Shown here one piece after another: positions 1 through 48,551 of a DNA stretch of 64,000 nt. A model generated the notes under the pieces. That model searched no databases. It had not been told where the DNA came from and was given only the letters and a program-made list of their open reading frames with translations. Made by a program: the position numbers and the translations under genes. This stretch comes from Dirofilaria immitis (lineage: Eukaryota; Nematoda; Chromadorea; Rhabditida; Onchocercidae): assembly GCA_024305405.1 (NCBI GenBank), contig JAKNDB010000109.1, positions 6,200,001-6,264,000 on the forward strand. Reading direction: 5' to 3'. Position 1 is the stretch's first letter; each line of letters starts with the position of its first letter.

Positions 1-604
1 ATTTTGAAATCTCGGGAAAGCTTTTGCGATCTCTGCTTTTGCAATTATGATGGTCCTGCAGGTTTTCACTTCAATGCTAATATAATCGCTTCGAAAGTTA
101 CTGTAATAACTGAATATTAGTCAAAGAATTCCTGCTGTTTTTCCTTGATCCATTATTTTTTTCTTATTCTATAGATAAATCTCCCAATTCTGTTTTCTGA
201 AAGAGACGCCGTAGACATTTAAATACCCACTAGATCGTTTAGATAACTTTTTATATTTTTGAGGATATTCATAGTTCCGAATTGAGTATACAAATAGAAA
301 AAAATACTATATTAAATTGTAATAAATTCGAATATTAGATTGTCTTCCGCAAGACTTCATTTCAGGAAGTAACTTCGCTCAGATTGAACAATTGGAAATC
401 TGTAAGCTAATAATGCAAAAATTGGTCAACTATTAAAAGCAAATAATTTCATCGACAAATAATTTCCGTTGTTACATTCGAGTCACGCAAATTTTTATTT
501 CTTGTATTAACATCCATTATAGCGCCCAAGGGATTTATTGGTTGTACTTTATTGACGATTTCAACTGATATTGTTAGTACTGGATATTATCATACAATCA
601 TAAG

Positions 605-3537
605 ATGGGTGGTTCCACTATGAAAACGGCTAAAGTTTGGAAATATTTTATCCAGTTACCAAGTGAAGAACAGGCTGCTGAGTGTAGAATATGTTGCAAG
701 AGAATTAAAGCAACAAATAGCAGGTACTGTTTCATTTTGAGTCTTTTATCTCATTTTCAAAGCGTTGATGTAAGTTGTAATATTCTATTACTTGATTTCC
801 AGGATACTTTCCATAATAAGATATAGATTGTTTCCTTTATTTTATGGCTGCTAATGCACTGATTTATGAAAGATGGTAGCAATGTATACTAACTTTGGAT
901 TTCAGCACAACAGGTATGATTCGACATTTGCGTAGCTGTCATTCCAGTGAATATCAAGTACTACAAGCGGCACGACAAAATAATCCTATTGCAAAGCAAG
1001 GTCCCTTCTTTGTTTTTAAGATGAAATTTAGAATTAATAAATAGAGCTATAGGGTAGTCAGAGTTTTCTCAAATCATTCGTGGTTCTTTTCAGAAAACGA
1101 GAGTTCGAACATCAGGCAAAATAATCCAGCAAAAAAATCGAGAGATATAACAAGTCATTCGGTCGCCAGCATTATTGCTACGACATTTGATATAAGGGTG
1201 TGATACACTTTTTATGCTGCATACCAATTTAATTTAACGAATTGAAATGTGAAAATGTTTCTTCATTGGTAATGATACAACTTTGATTAGCGTAAAATAA
1301 ATTTTTTGTTGGATTGAAAAAAATTTTGATTTTTAGCGCAAGCATTTGGAAAACAGTGTTCGTTACATATATGGAGGTAATGGTCCTGAGCAGAAAAAGC
1401 AAAATTCGATGAATGTTGTGATGCCATTGACTTGCGAATGGGATCGAAAAACAGAACCAATTGTAAAGAACAAATAGAAAAAACTATGTTATTGAGGGGA
1501 ATTTCTGGCCCGATGATCATCCAGATGCACAAAGAATTTCGGATCAGGCTGGTTTTTCACTACTGTTTAATTAAATGTGTACCCTTTAACCTTTGTACTA
1601 AAGCCATGGTAAAATGGCTATTATTGTAAATTAGCGAAGCAACGAACAAGAGCGTTTTGGGTTCCTGCTGTGCTGTGAGTAATGTTTCGCATTTGAAAAA
1701 TACGGTCTTACTCATTGACTACTCCTATCTTCAGCTGCGAATTCTTCCTTTACATTTTTTCTTAATATATCATAAGTAATGTCATAGTGTATTCCGTACC
1801 TTATTAAGAGCGATGACCTGCAAATTTCAGTTGTTCCGTTGTAGTGTCCATATAATCCTTGTTGTGCTTTTCAAACTCTTAGTTGGGGAATGAGTAGTTA
1901 TCTCAAAATCAACGGAACTAGGAAGTCAATAAATATTTTTGTTGATTATGAAGATCACTTAAATTCCAGTTTTTAGCACTTATAGGATATTTGGTTCTGG
2001 AAAAGTTTAAAATGGCGCTTTCTAGATGCACAGTAGGACCGTAAATTAATAAGCCTTTTACAAAAAGTAAATTCTTTTCTACACTACGAGTTGTTCCAGT
2101 ATTTGTTTCAATTCTTGCGATCAGAGCAATACATGATTCACAAACTTATCCTACTGCAAATATTTCTAATTTTTTGTTCTTTTCAAATTTTTGGGATTAG
2201 TGTTTTCGTGAGCATAGTTTTCAAAATAGCTATGTTATCTTTTCTGGAAATGGTGTTAACGTATCAGTCATCATTCCCTTTCAAAATAGGAATAATTTAT
2301 TTACAGATTGGAATAATGCTACTGATGGATAACGAATCACCAACAATTATTAGTCGTACTGGGTTTCGTAATTTACTTCGCTTTCTTCAACCTAGATATC
2401 AGCTTCCGTCGACAGAACAGTTTCATAAAGTAATCCTGCCAAGATTAATCGGTCAGCTGAGATTTGATGGTATTTCTTTGCAACAAACTGGCTTTATTAG
2501 CAGTCAGTAAGTTTTCAGCTATCACTAGGTAATCAATGAATCAAATATATGTGAATATTGCTGCTCCATTTACGGGCGTATGCGCGAATTTTGAAAACTG
2601 TTGGGAAACCCAAAGTAATAGATATAGTTATCCTTTCAGCAAATTAATTTAGGCAAAACGACTTGAACGCACGGTTGAACGGTTTAACTACAGTATTATT
2701 GGCGAAGGAATATAGTGCTGAAAATTCCATTTCCAGTGAAAATAATCGTGAATTCACAGCTTTCAGTTCGATTTACAGCGAGCAGGTATATATTTCGTGA
2801 AGATTGTCATTAAACATGCATTGAAATCGATTTTGACTATTAGTGTGGGTTGCTAATTAGATTTTGTCTAAGCGAAAAATCTTGGTAACGACAAGTTTTT
2901 CTGTCTTTATTTGAGTTCCTAATTTAAACTAATTCGAATGTCTATTTTTATGTAGGTTTTAGATTTCTTTATATTCCTTAATATTTTTTTAGAAAGAGCT
3001 TGAACGTGTGGTAATCAATTCTATTCGCTCTGCACAGAACATTTCGCAAAGTTTCTCCCATAGTATTCAACTCTGTGACGAAGATATTGATTCAAGTGAA
3101 GATTTTGAGGCAACGTTGCCTGCTCGTATTGATTCCTTCATGAAACGTATCGGAGAATGCATCTTCCCTCAAGTAAATTTGTCTGATTAGTAGAAGTTAC
3201 TTTTGATTAGTAGATTTTGAGAAGCAAAGTTTTCTTAAAGTCTTGAAGACTTTTAAAGCATGGGTTGTTTTAGACTGAATTGACGGATCTTGTAACTCGA
3301 TGCTATTATGCATGTCGACATTTGGAAGAGTTTTCAAATGGGCAGCACCAGTCAGAGTTGGGCGTTAAATCACCTTTGCGAAGTTCAGATTTAGCAGACT
3401 GTGTGGAATATGTTCACAAAAATTTGGAACAAATTCATGAAGAGCATAAACGTTCTCCTATTCCAATGTTCAAACCTTTCACGAATGACGAGATTCAGTT
3501 TCTGTCTGATCTCAACATGCACATTCATTCCACATAG
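605..3537 (+). CDS. BED zinc-finger protein with hAT-transposase-derived segment
   Basis: Multi-exon gene. Exons I can phase: 605-723, 906-1000, 1094-1197, 1337-1376, 1394 to about 1551, 2307-2506, 2653-2785, 2993-3172, 3274-3537 (stop TAG). Introns are GT...AG and phases match, except that the 1551 to 2307 step is tentative and may hide another exon. Exons 1-2 encode a BED finger: CRIC, the ATNS/STTGMIRHL junction, then the HLRSCH histidine pair (Cx2C...Hx4H). The 2307 exon has the hAT-like stretch GFRNLLRFLQPRYQLPS, which in hAT transposases and ZBED proteins precedes the RNase-H-like core. That core is missing; about 190 further residues, acidic and helix-like, end the protein. BED domains bind DNA, so a nuclear chromatin or transcription role is likely (inference). 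The start is the first ATG in the finger frame. The exact orthologue is not recognised. Confidence 0.75.
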
Positions 3538-4734
3538 CTGTGCTTGTAGCTTTAATATTTTGTATGCAACCGAGGTCTGTTCATCAGAAGATCATGAAGG
3601 AGCTAGCTTTTCAGAATCTAGAAATATTTGAAAATCTCAACTTGTTCTATAGGAAATTATAAGAAAAATTCACGGGCGAGCTATTAGTTTGAAAAACTTT
3701 TAATACAGTTTTCTAATTTTTGGCATTTTGAAAAACTTGCTTTTGTCGCTGCTCACGCGACCTCTTTGTATTTTGCAACTTTTCCACGTAATGTGGATGG
3801 GATGCTTTAATATTAACGCCATTCTGTGTAAGCTGCTTTGGTTTGTTTACCTCAGATAGATAGGTTGGAATTAGGTGGAAACGAACATTCTTCCTCTCTT
3901 TAGCAGTATGGTTTCATGTTTCTTCTGTACTCATGATAAGTTTTTGTCAACTTTCTGCTTTCACTTTCGAAACATTATTTCGAAAAATTCAGATGTGTTT
4001 CTTTATGATTTAGTCATGCCTAACTTCTACATGACTTCTTTTTTGAAAGGAAGATAACACTGGGAAAATTATCAAATCATCTATGTGATAGTTTTTCCAG
4101 CTGGAAATTGAAATGAGATTTATGGGAAAATGTAACACATTTCAGTTAGTATTCGGAGAGATAGTTTTTCCAGCTGGAAATTGGAAATGAGATTTATGGG
4201 AAAATGTAACACATTTCAGTTAGTATTCGGAGATGATATGCAATAAATTGGATAAGAGATAGAATAATCTGGATCGTGATGGATGGTTACGTTTTCCCCG
4301 CCTATAGCTTTAGTTATACCAGTAGTTGTATTGTGTAGTCCTGTTTGCAGTGTTATATATTCTCTGTTTTTGTTATTTAAGTTTTTCGTCAAGCTTTACT
4401 GAATACCACGTTATCTGTATTGTTCGTCACCAAACTATGTAAATTTATCGTGTTATGTATGTAATCGACCATACCTTTCTTGCAGTAAATATTCTTGCCT
4501 GTTATTTCAAATGCCTTATGTCATTCTTGCATTTTCACCTTGTGGTAAATTCTTGCCCCATTTCACTTTCAACTGTTTCCGGTGTTTTTGTGGACTTTTG
4601 AATCATCTGATATGCAACCCATGTAGTACCTGTTTCATCTTGGATCTCTTGTTTGTCTTGACATGTCGGACTTATATATTAATGATATGCTCGTGTCCAC
4701 TTCTGATGTATCATTGATTTATTTACACAATAAA
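3538..4734 (+). promoter_or_regulatory. Long 3' UTR of the BED gene with poly(A) signal
   Basis: After the stop codon there is no conserved coding frame until a canonical AATAAA at 4729-4734, about 1.2 kb downstream. The interval is T-rich and contains the 73-bp tandem duplication listed separately. Short open frames here show no domain features. UTR assignment is inference from the poly(A) signal and absence of coding signal. Confidence 0.5.
4087..4233 (+). repeat. Two-copy tandem duplication, period 73
   Basis: Copy 1 runs 4087-4159 and copy 2 runs 4160-4233. They are identical except for one extra G in copy 2. Each begins GATAGTTTTTCCAGCTGG, which itself contains a short palindrome (CCAGCTGG). 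It lies in the presumed 3' UTR of the BED gene. Confidence 0.9.
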
Positions 4735-6630
4735 GAATTTTAAGTTCTGTGAAACAAACAGTCTGTAAAAGAGGCGAAATTTAGTGGAGGGGGCAGATGT
4801 GAGATCTAGATTCAAATGAATGATGCCGTTTGAAGATTGTACCATTCGTCCGTGATCAAAGAATCCTTATTTTGAAAACGAATTCAAATTTTAAGTGCTG
4901 GATCATGAACGATCAATCGTAGAGAAATTAGTAAAGTAAGTAAAAACATGAAAATTCCAAATTTGAACAGGAAGATACTCTACACCGGTGAAGAACTTCG
5001 TGTATGTGATTGTTTGAAAGATTTGAGACATTGGACTCTGAAAACTGATGTTAATTTTGCCGTCAAACGCGCTAATTAAGTTATCAGAATTAGAAAGGTG
5101 TACAAAATAGTAGCATGTTATTTTTTTAATCTACTATTTTGATCTACGCTGATTTTTATTTTTAAAATTGATATGATGCGAGCCGTTTTAGAGGAGATTT
5201 GAGAGCGAGAAGTAGGTTAAGCTAGAATTATTCAAATATCTAATACGATGCATCTAGTGTATCGTAGCGCATCATATTCTGAATAGTCCCGTTCTGAGGA
5301 ACGGGACTTAAGATGGTACTTGTATGATATGAATGGAGAGGATCCAAAACAGTTTACTATATTAATATCAGCGACAAAGTATAAGAAATTAAAATGGCTA
5401 TTCTATGAAAAAACTTGGAATCGGCTATACTATGTATCCAATAAATGAGAGGGTCATTACAGTTAAAAAAAAATAATGAGCGAGCATTCGTTTCTCCTAG
5501 AAATATGACCAGACATTTAGGTATACTTAACTACTATCTGATTGGTATTTTTAAGAGACGGACTTGAATTGTATTTCAAATTTTGGCAATGCAGCAGAAT
5601 TTGAGCGCGTTTAAAATTAATTCTTATCAGTAACATATTTATTTACATGAGATTCAAATGCCAATGTTAAGAATCATTTAGCTGCAGTACATCTTTTCAA
5701 TCCTAAAATTCTTACTTGTATCCGATGCTAATGTGGCCCATGATGGCATTTTGGTAGTTTGCTATTTTGCGTATTAGTCATGAAGTTCTGTTTGACGGAT
5801 ATGGCGTTTCAGTAAATAACTACCTAGGAAGTGTCTGAGTTAGTTCTTAGGTATTTGTTTCCAAATTGCACTCAGGAATTATCCAAATTGCACTTAGGAA
5901 TCAGGGTTTCGATGCTAAGCACGCCGTGGCTTTTTGTATAACCCGCTGACTGTCGAAATGGAATCCAGACCAAAACAATAATTCTTTTCATAGATGTATC
6001 CTCGTCTTGAACTCTTGAAGAGTTATCATTTAAATCTTTTTAGCTACACAATGGGCAATGTAGTAGTATACCACTGGTTTATCACTTCTTACTTTCTCAG
6101 GATATGCTTTGAATCGTCGTGTAAATATGAAAAAAATGGTCATACAATTATTTCTCAAATAATGAAAAACAAACTTATGCGAACACTCCATTTGAAATTA
6201 TTAATTTTTCATTTTTGATTCTCTGTTTTTCTTATCACCCGATAATTCTCTATTTATCTTATTAATCAACTGCTAATTGCTTCGGGGATCTCCTCATTCG
6301 TTTTTATATTGCAGATGTGACTTTCTTCTTGCACAGTATGTGTTCTCTTAAAAATAAGCAGGTAGAATTAAACAATTATTTAAACGGTAATTGATGATGT
6401 TTTCCTGGCTAGAGATTTGTCGCAAAAATACTCCCTTTGAAATAAGATAGTAAAATGATTCCTTGAAGTGTCAACTTTTGGATCAAATTTTTGTTTTTGT
6501 TACTGATTATTAGACTAATTACTGCTTTTTTGTTCGTCGGTTTTTGTACACATATTAGTTTTGTTCCCGTGACGTGCTAGATCGATCCGGAAATTCATAT
6601 GAAGCAGTAAATATTAGACATGGTATGCTG
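4735..6630. other. Intergenic DNA between the BED gene and ARL8
   Basis: AT-rich. I see no conserved coding frame; the open frame at 5994-6218 has no domain signal. The only structured element is the hairpin at 5285-5308. A short imperfect direct repeat (CCAAATTGCAC...AGGAAT) occurs near 5861 and 5883. The ARL8 promoter must lie in the right-hand part, but no TATA-type site stands out. Confidence 0.6.
5285..5308. repeat. Perfect 10-bp inverted repeat with 4-base loop
   Basis: AGTCCCGTTC, then TGAG, then GAACGGGACT. The stem is GC-richer than the surrounding DNA. Function is unknown; it could be a small hairpin or a remnant of a short inverted-repeat element. Confidence 0.85.
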
Positions 6631-6639
6631 GATTTCAGT
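6631..6639 (+). promoter_or_regulatory. Candidate trans-splice (spliced-leader) acceptor of ARL8
   Basis: GATTTCAG ends at 6638, 39 bases upstream of the ARL8 ATG, with no ATG between. A TTTCAG a few tens of bases before the start codon, with no upstream coding exon, is the usual appearance of a nematode SL1 acceptor. A short 5' UTR intron would look the same. Confidence 0.5.
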
Positions 6640-6677
6640 TTCGGTTTGGATCAGAAAGGAGGAGTAGAATTGCAACA

Positions 6678-8625
6678 ATGTTGGCGATGATAAATCGTGT
6701 TTTAGATTGGATCCGAAGTTTATTTTGGAAAGAAGAAATGGAATTAACGCTTGTTGGGTTACAGAATTCCGGAAAAACTACATTTGTTAATGTTATTGCG
6801 GTACTATTCAGACTCATTGTATTTCAAATTCGCAAACTTAAGTTAAACGTAATCTGAATCTGATTCGAGTCAAACTTTAATCCATTTAATTTATCCATTC
6901 CTCCAAAGTGCTAAATTGTAGAGTGGTCAATTCACTGAAGACATGATTCCAACGGTTGGATTCAATATGCGTAAAATCACGAAAGGAAATGTCACAATTA
7001 AGGTAAGGTCGGTAGCTTTCTAGAAATTAGTATAACGACAGATACTATTCAGTGACAGTTTCCAATGAATTTATAGTTGTAATACTGCGCTTCATTTTAG
7101 ATCGCACAATATGGTATCATAGGCACTGGAATATTAAAAGCAGAGAATTTTGAGAATTCTAAGAAAAGTGGCAGCACCATAACTCAAAGTGGCCATTATA
7201 AAATTTGTTATTTCGTGAGATTAATGTGTCCAATTTACTGACTATATAAAATTTTATTCTTAAAGTGGCCATTATAAAATTTGTTATTTCGTGAGATTAA
7301 TGTGTTCAATTTACTGACTATATAAAATTTTATTCTTTTCTCACTGGAAAACCTACGTGACTATGGGTTGAGATTCATTATTCTATATTTAAGGTTCTAT
7401 TCGTGACTCCAATTTACTGCTAGTTTCTTCTCACTCAATGCTAGCATGTTAGACTGATATATTAAACTTAGGTAACACTTTTAATTTTACAAGTGGAATG
7501 TCTGTTTTATTTATGTAAGGAACTTGTACGATTTCCTTTTTCTCTGTCTTCGAATTTTTTCACCGTTTTACAAAAAGCATATCTGCGGATACAGGATTAG
7601 TAATTATTCCTCTCTTTTTTCCTTTAGACTCCTTAACTATTCTGGTGTTTCTGATGTTAATTTTCTTCTCTAATGTTGTTTAGATTTCTCCGTGATTTAT
7701 TTTTCCTTCTTTCAAAAATTTGGTATTTTGTTTGCTTCGTTTAAACAATTTCTCAGTATATTGATAACGGCAAACCTACCAAACATTCATGATAGATAAA
7801 GATGTGATGAGGAAAAAATATACATTTATGATCGTACAACTAAAAGATGTGATTGATCAGTTCTTGGTTTGATTGCTGCATTTCAGCTTTAATCTATAAG
7901 TTACTTTTATATTTGTTGATTATCACTGAACTGTTCAAGCACAATAATATATTATACATTGTTTTAAGTTATGGGATATTGGTGGACAACCTCGATTTCG
8001 TTCTATGTGGGAGAGGTATTGTCGAGGTGTCAATGCGATTATTTTTATGGTTGATGCTGCTGATGAAGATAAATTGGAGGCTTCTAGGAATGAATTAAGC
8101 CAGCTTCTAGATAAACCACAGCTTGATTCTATTCCAGTCCTTGTATTGGCAAACAAAAAAGACCTTCCTGGTGCCCTTGATGAACGACAACTTATTGAAC
8201 GGATGTAAGTCGTAATTGTTAAGCATATAAAAATTCCGAAAATTAAAAATTTCTATGAATTTCTTGTCACTGCACTATTGAGTGAATGGATAATAAAATC
8301 GTTTTTGATATACAAAGAAGACAGTTTGAATTATTTCGCTGCACAAGCTTTCAGGAATTTGTCAGCAATTCAAAACAGAGAAATTTGTTGCTATTCGATA
8401 TCTTGCAAGGAAAAAGACAACATAGGTTTTTGTATTTAAATTTTCACTTAATAAGAAGTATTTACGTAAAGACTAATTTAACTGTTCTAATTTTGTTTGA
8501 CTTCCATGAAATTGAAAGATGTAAAATGAAAACTGAATAATATTTAATATGGTCATAGTGTATCCTTTTGTCTTTTAGATATAACGTTACAATGGTTAAT
8601 TCAGCATTCGAAAAGTGAAAGATAA
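6678..8625 (+). CDS. arl-8: ARL8 small GTPase (ADP-ribosylation factor-like 8)
   Basis: Five exons, 6678-6800, 6922-7002, 7969-8204, 8355-8425 and 8579-8625, join in frame to a complete 185-residue protein, matching the family length of about 186. It begins [18 protein letters not shown], the amphipathic N-terminal helix that anchors ARL8 to lysosomal and synaptic-vesicle-precursor membranes. GTPase motifs are intact: P-loop GLQNSGKT, switch I threonine in MIPTVGFN, switch [14 protein letters not shown] for guanine specificity, and SCK near the end. Family role: in GTP form it recruits kinesin adaptors and tethers to move lysosomes and presynaptic cargo. Intron 2 (966 bp) carries a tandem duplication. 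The gene is convergent with twitchin. No frame errors are present. Confidence 0.97.
7186..7337 (+). repeat. Two-copy tandem duplication, period 76, in ARL8 intron 2
   Basis: Copy 1 is 7186-7261 and copy 2 is 7262-7337. They differ at one position (TGTGTCC versus TGTGTTC). Wholly intronic and AT-rich, with no coding signal. Confidence 0.9.
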
Positions 8626-8843
8626 TTAATGGCTCATTTGCATATTATTTTCATGATGAAATCAATCAATTCTTTGGGCAGATTCTGCTAATTTGTACTG
8701 ACAAATACTGTCATGCCCTCACTTCCTCTGTGCACTGCTTTTTTATCAATAATTCGCCGCTAGAAACGCAATCCTAAAACATGCATGTGATATTAGATTT
8801 CTTGTACTGATTGTATGGACTTTTATATATTGAAAGCTTATTA

Positions 8844-8849
8844 AATAAA
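8844..8849 (+). promoter_or_regulatory. Poly(A) signal of ARL8
   Basis: Canonical AATAAA about 220 bases after the ARL8 stop codon, the first such motif downstream in this orientation. Confidence 0.7.
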
Positions 8850-10653
8850 ATTGGACGAATGTGTGGGTGATGTCATTTAGCAGTAATGATCGTTCTTATT
8901 AAAATTTCTGCTCCTTGGAATCCTTTTCATCAGATAATTTATTGTTGGATAATTTCTGAAATGCATTTGCTTAAATCACTTATCTCAGACTTTCTCCAAG
9001 ATTTATGCTACTTTTTCTCAATTTCCTTTTTCTTTTTGGTAACTCCAGCATATCTAGTTCGAATGTCATATGTTTGTGGAAAAAATTTTAGATTTTTTAT
9101 TTGGAGCAGACATATGTTTTTGTATAATATACTTGTTGGTGACACTTAAAATATAGTCAAGTTCATATGCTCTTGTGATAAAATTAAAATCCTTTTGTGC
9201 TACTCTTAAAGTTTAGCTGAGCCATGGCCTTCGCTAATAGTATTCTATACAAAAATATATTGTGAATGAAATTTAATAAATTAATTGCTTTCCCAATCTC
9301 TAAATTTATCATACAATTGGCAGCTGAGTGTTCTGTGAGTAGGATTAATACTATAAAATTTTGAAATCTCCCACGTTTCATAATGTTTTATTTTGTGAAG
9401 TGGCCATGGTGTACATGTATATAAATTTTCATTCGTTTGTGTATGATATAATATATAATGCATGGTCTTGGTTCCGCTTATTTAAAAGAGAATTCATCAA
9501 GATTTCTTTATAATGAAAACATTCGCTTGCCGATAATGTGTTCTAGTCTTCTTAAATTCGTTTTATAACACAGTAGTTGATGGAATTGCAAGTGTGGACT
9601 ACAAAATCCCTGATTCTAAAAGTTTAGTTGCCTCCCATTTTAGCAGGCTTATTTCTTAGCTTACCTTATATGTATGAATTGTGAAGTATTTATTTTGAAA
9701 TTCGGACAAATCTACTTCTGTGTGGTATTCTAGCGTAATTCTGGAGTTCATTGTTTTTAGCTTCGCTTTTGATTTTTTTGAGGCTGCAGTAGTTTTATGG
9801 ATGAGGCAGGTTCGATTTTGAATTATATTTATTAGCTGGCGTGGAGCGCAGTATTGCAAGGGGAAGTTAGGGGAACTCGATAGATCAATAGAACTTTCAT
9901 TTTAGTTAATTTCCGCTCGTATTTGTATGTGATTTTAATATCATTCCATCCGGAGTAGTCCTTACTGTTACAGAATGGGTCACCGCTTCGAAAGACGTTA
10001 TCCCTATAATTTTTAAAACTTCCAGAGTTTTTCCAACACCATAGTTTCTTTTTAAATTTTTTTAACTTTTATATCATTACCAGGATCTGTAACTTGGATT
10101 GATTGGAATGTTTGATTTGGATTTTCCGTACAATTATGGTAACGCTTCAATGAAGCTGAGGCTAAGCAAAAAACTATCTCTGAATGCATTCATGAATCCT
10201 TTTATGAATGTGTCCGTCTAGATCCGCATCCTTTATCTGCAGGAAGACCGCAACATTCTCGCGTCTAGAAGTTTCTTCTCGATGCATTCGGAGTTTTTTT
10301 TTTGGGTTATGCACTGATTCGATGATGAATAACAAAGGAATTTGAATTGCTATATTTTACATCTCACCATGTTTTAGTGTGCATCCCAAAGCAATAAAAG
10401 TTTACTGTTTCCGCATTAGAAGAACGGCTACCGAAAAAATTGAAATCTGTAAAATCTGACGAGTAAGTCAAGAACAACCTTAATGTTGAACATGGAAAAT
10501 GTGATAAGCGAGAAGTTTTATACGGCATTTATGTACAATGACATAAATAATAAATCACAATTTTAATTGGCATGAATTAGACGAAAAAAGCACATTCGAC
10601 CTGAAATGTTAACACTTAACGTCGACTTATAATAGTTGTCGTTAACAATATAA
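8850..10653. other. Convergent intergenic region between ARL8 and twitchin
   Basis: AT-rich sequence holding the twitchin 3' UTR (read on the minus strand) and the tail of the ARL8 transcription unit. Small open frames at 8886-9149, 9184-9463 and 9656-9859 have no domain features or splice context. A possible minus-strand poly(A) signal (TTTATT on plus) lies near 9826, but it is far from the stop and weakly supported. Confidence 0.5.
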
Positions 10654-48066
<37,413 letters not shown>

Positions 48067-48113
48067 CTTTTTACCCTTCTTCGTTGCTTCTCGTTTTTGA
48101 TCTGGTCTGTGAT

Positions 48114-48149
48114 TCAAAAATTTGTGGATAGCGCTTGGAAAAGCAACAT
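48114..48149 (-). other. Upstream ORF in the twitchin leader
   Basis: ATG at 48149-48147 opens an 11-codon frame ending in TGA at 48116-48114. It is in a different frame from twitchin and lies between the presumed acceptor (48225) and the main ATG. It is in the mature mRNA only if the 5' end is at 48224. Confidence 0.5.
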
Positions 48150-48223
48150 GCAAGTTTTTTCTGCTTTGGTCGAAATACCAAATTTCCGGTTAGTAATATT
48201 GTTATTTTCGTTTGCAGTATGAT

Positions 48224-48240
48224 CCTGAAAAATAAAAACG
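48224..48240 (-). promoter_or_regulatory. Strong splice or trans-splice acceptor upstream of twitchin
   Basis: On the minus strand the sequence reads TTTTTATTTTTCAG, ending at 48225, a near-ideal nematode acceptor. About 158 bases separate it from the twitchin ATG. Either a spliced-leader acceptor or the 3' end of a 5' UTR intron. Confidence 0.6.
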
Positions 48241-48482
48241 CTTTAATAGACGATAGGTATGAAGGTTATTGTTCTATATTTTGTAATTCGATAAAACAAC
48301 ACCTAAAGTAAACGAAAAGATTTTTGTGCGTTACAATGAAACAGCAACGTCTGGCTGAAGAGTAGTGATGAGAAGGTAGATTGGTGCTATAGAGATAGCA
48401 AGGGCTTCAGCTTCAGACTCGAGAGTCGTAGAATTTCAAACATCCAAAATTTTAGGAAGTCGCCACATCTCTCTTTCAACAG

Positions 48483-48505
48483 TGCTTGACTCTTGTTGTC
48501 AAGCA
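48483..48505. repeat. 8-bp inverted repeat upstream of twitchin
   Basis: TGCTTGAC and GTCAAGCA flank a 7-base spacer about 260 bases upstream of the acceptor. It may be a protein-binding palindrome; no known motif assigned. Confidence 0.6.
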
Positions 48506-48541
48506 GTACGGCAACTTCCGCAGTTCAACAAACCCACCACT

Positions 48542-48551
48542 CTAAAAATAA
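48542..48551. promoter_or_regulatory. MEF2-consensus site in the twitchin promoter region
   Basis: CTAAAAATAA fits the MEF2 core YTA(A/T)4TAR exactly. It lies about 475 bases upstream of the start codon of a muscle gene. In AT-rich DNA such matches also arise by chance. Confidence 0.4.

Noticed and set aside
5994..6218. Open frame of 74 aa upstream of ARL8
   Set aside because: No splice context, no domain and AT-rich composition expected of non-coding DNA.
6751..6780. Asn instead of Tyr in the ARL8 P-loop (GLQNSGKT) as an unusual variant
   Set aside because: As far as I recall nematode ARL-8 proteins normally have this Asn, so it is not notable.
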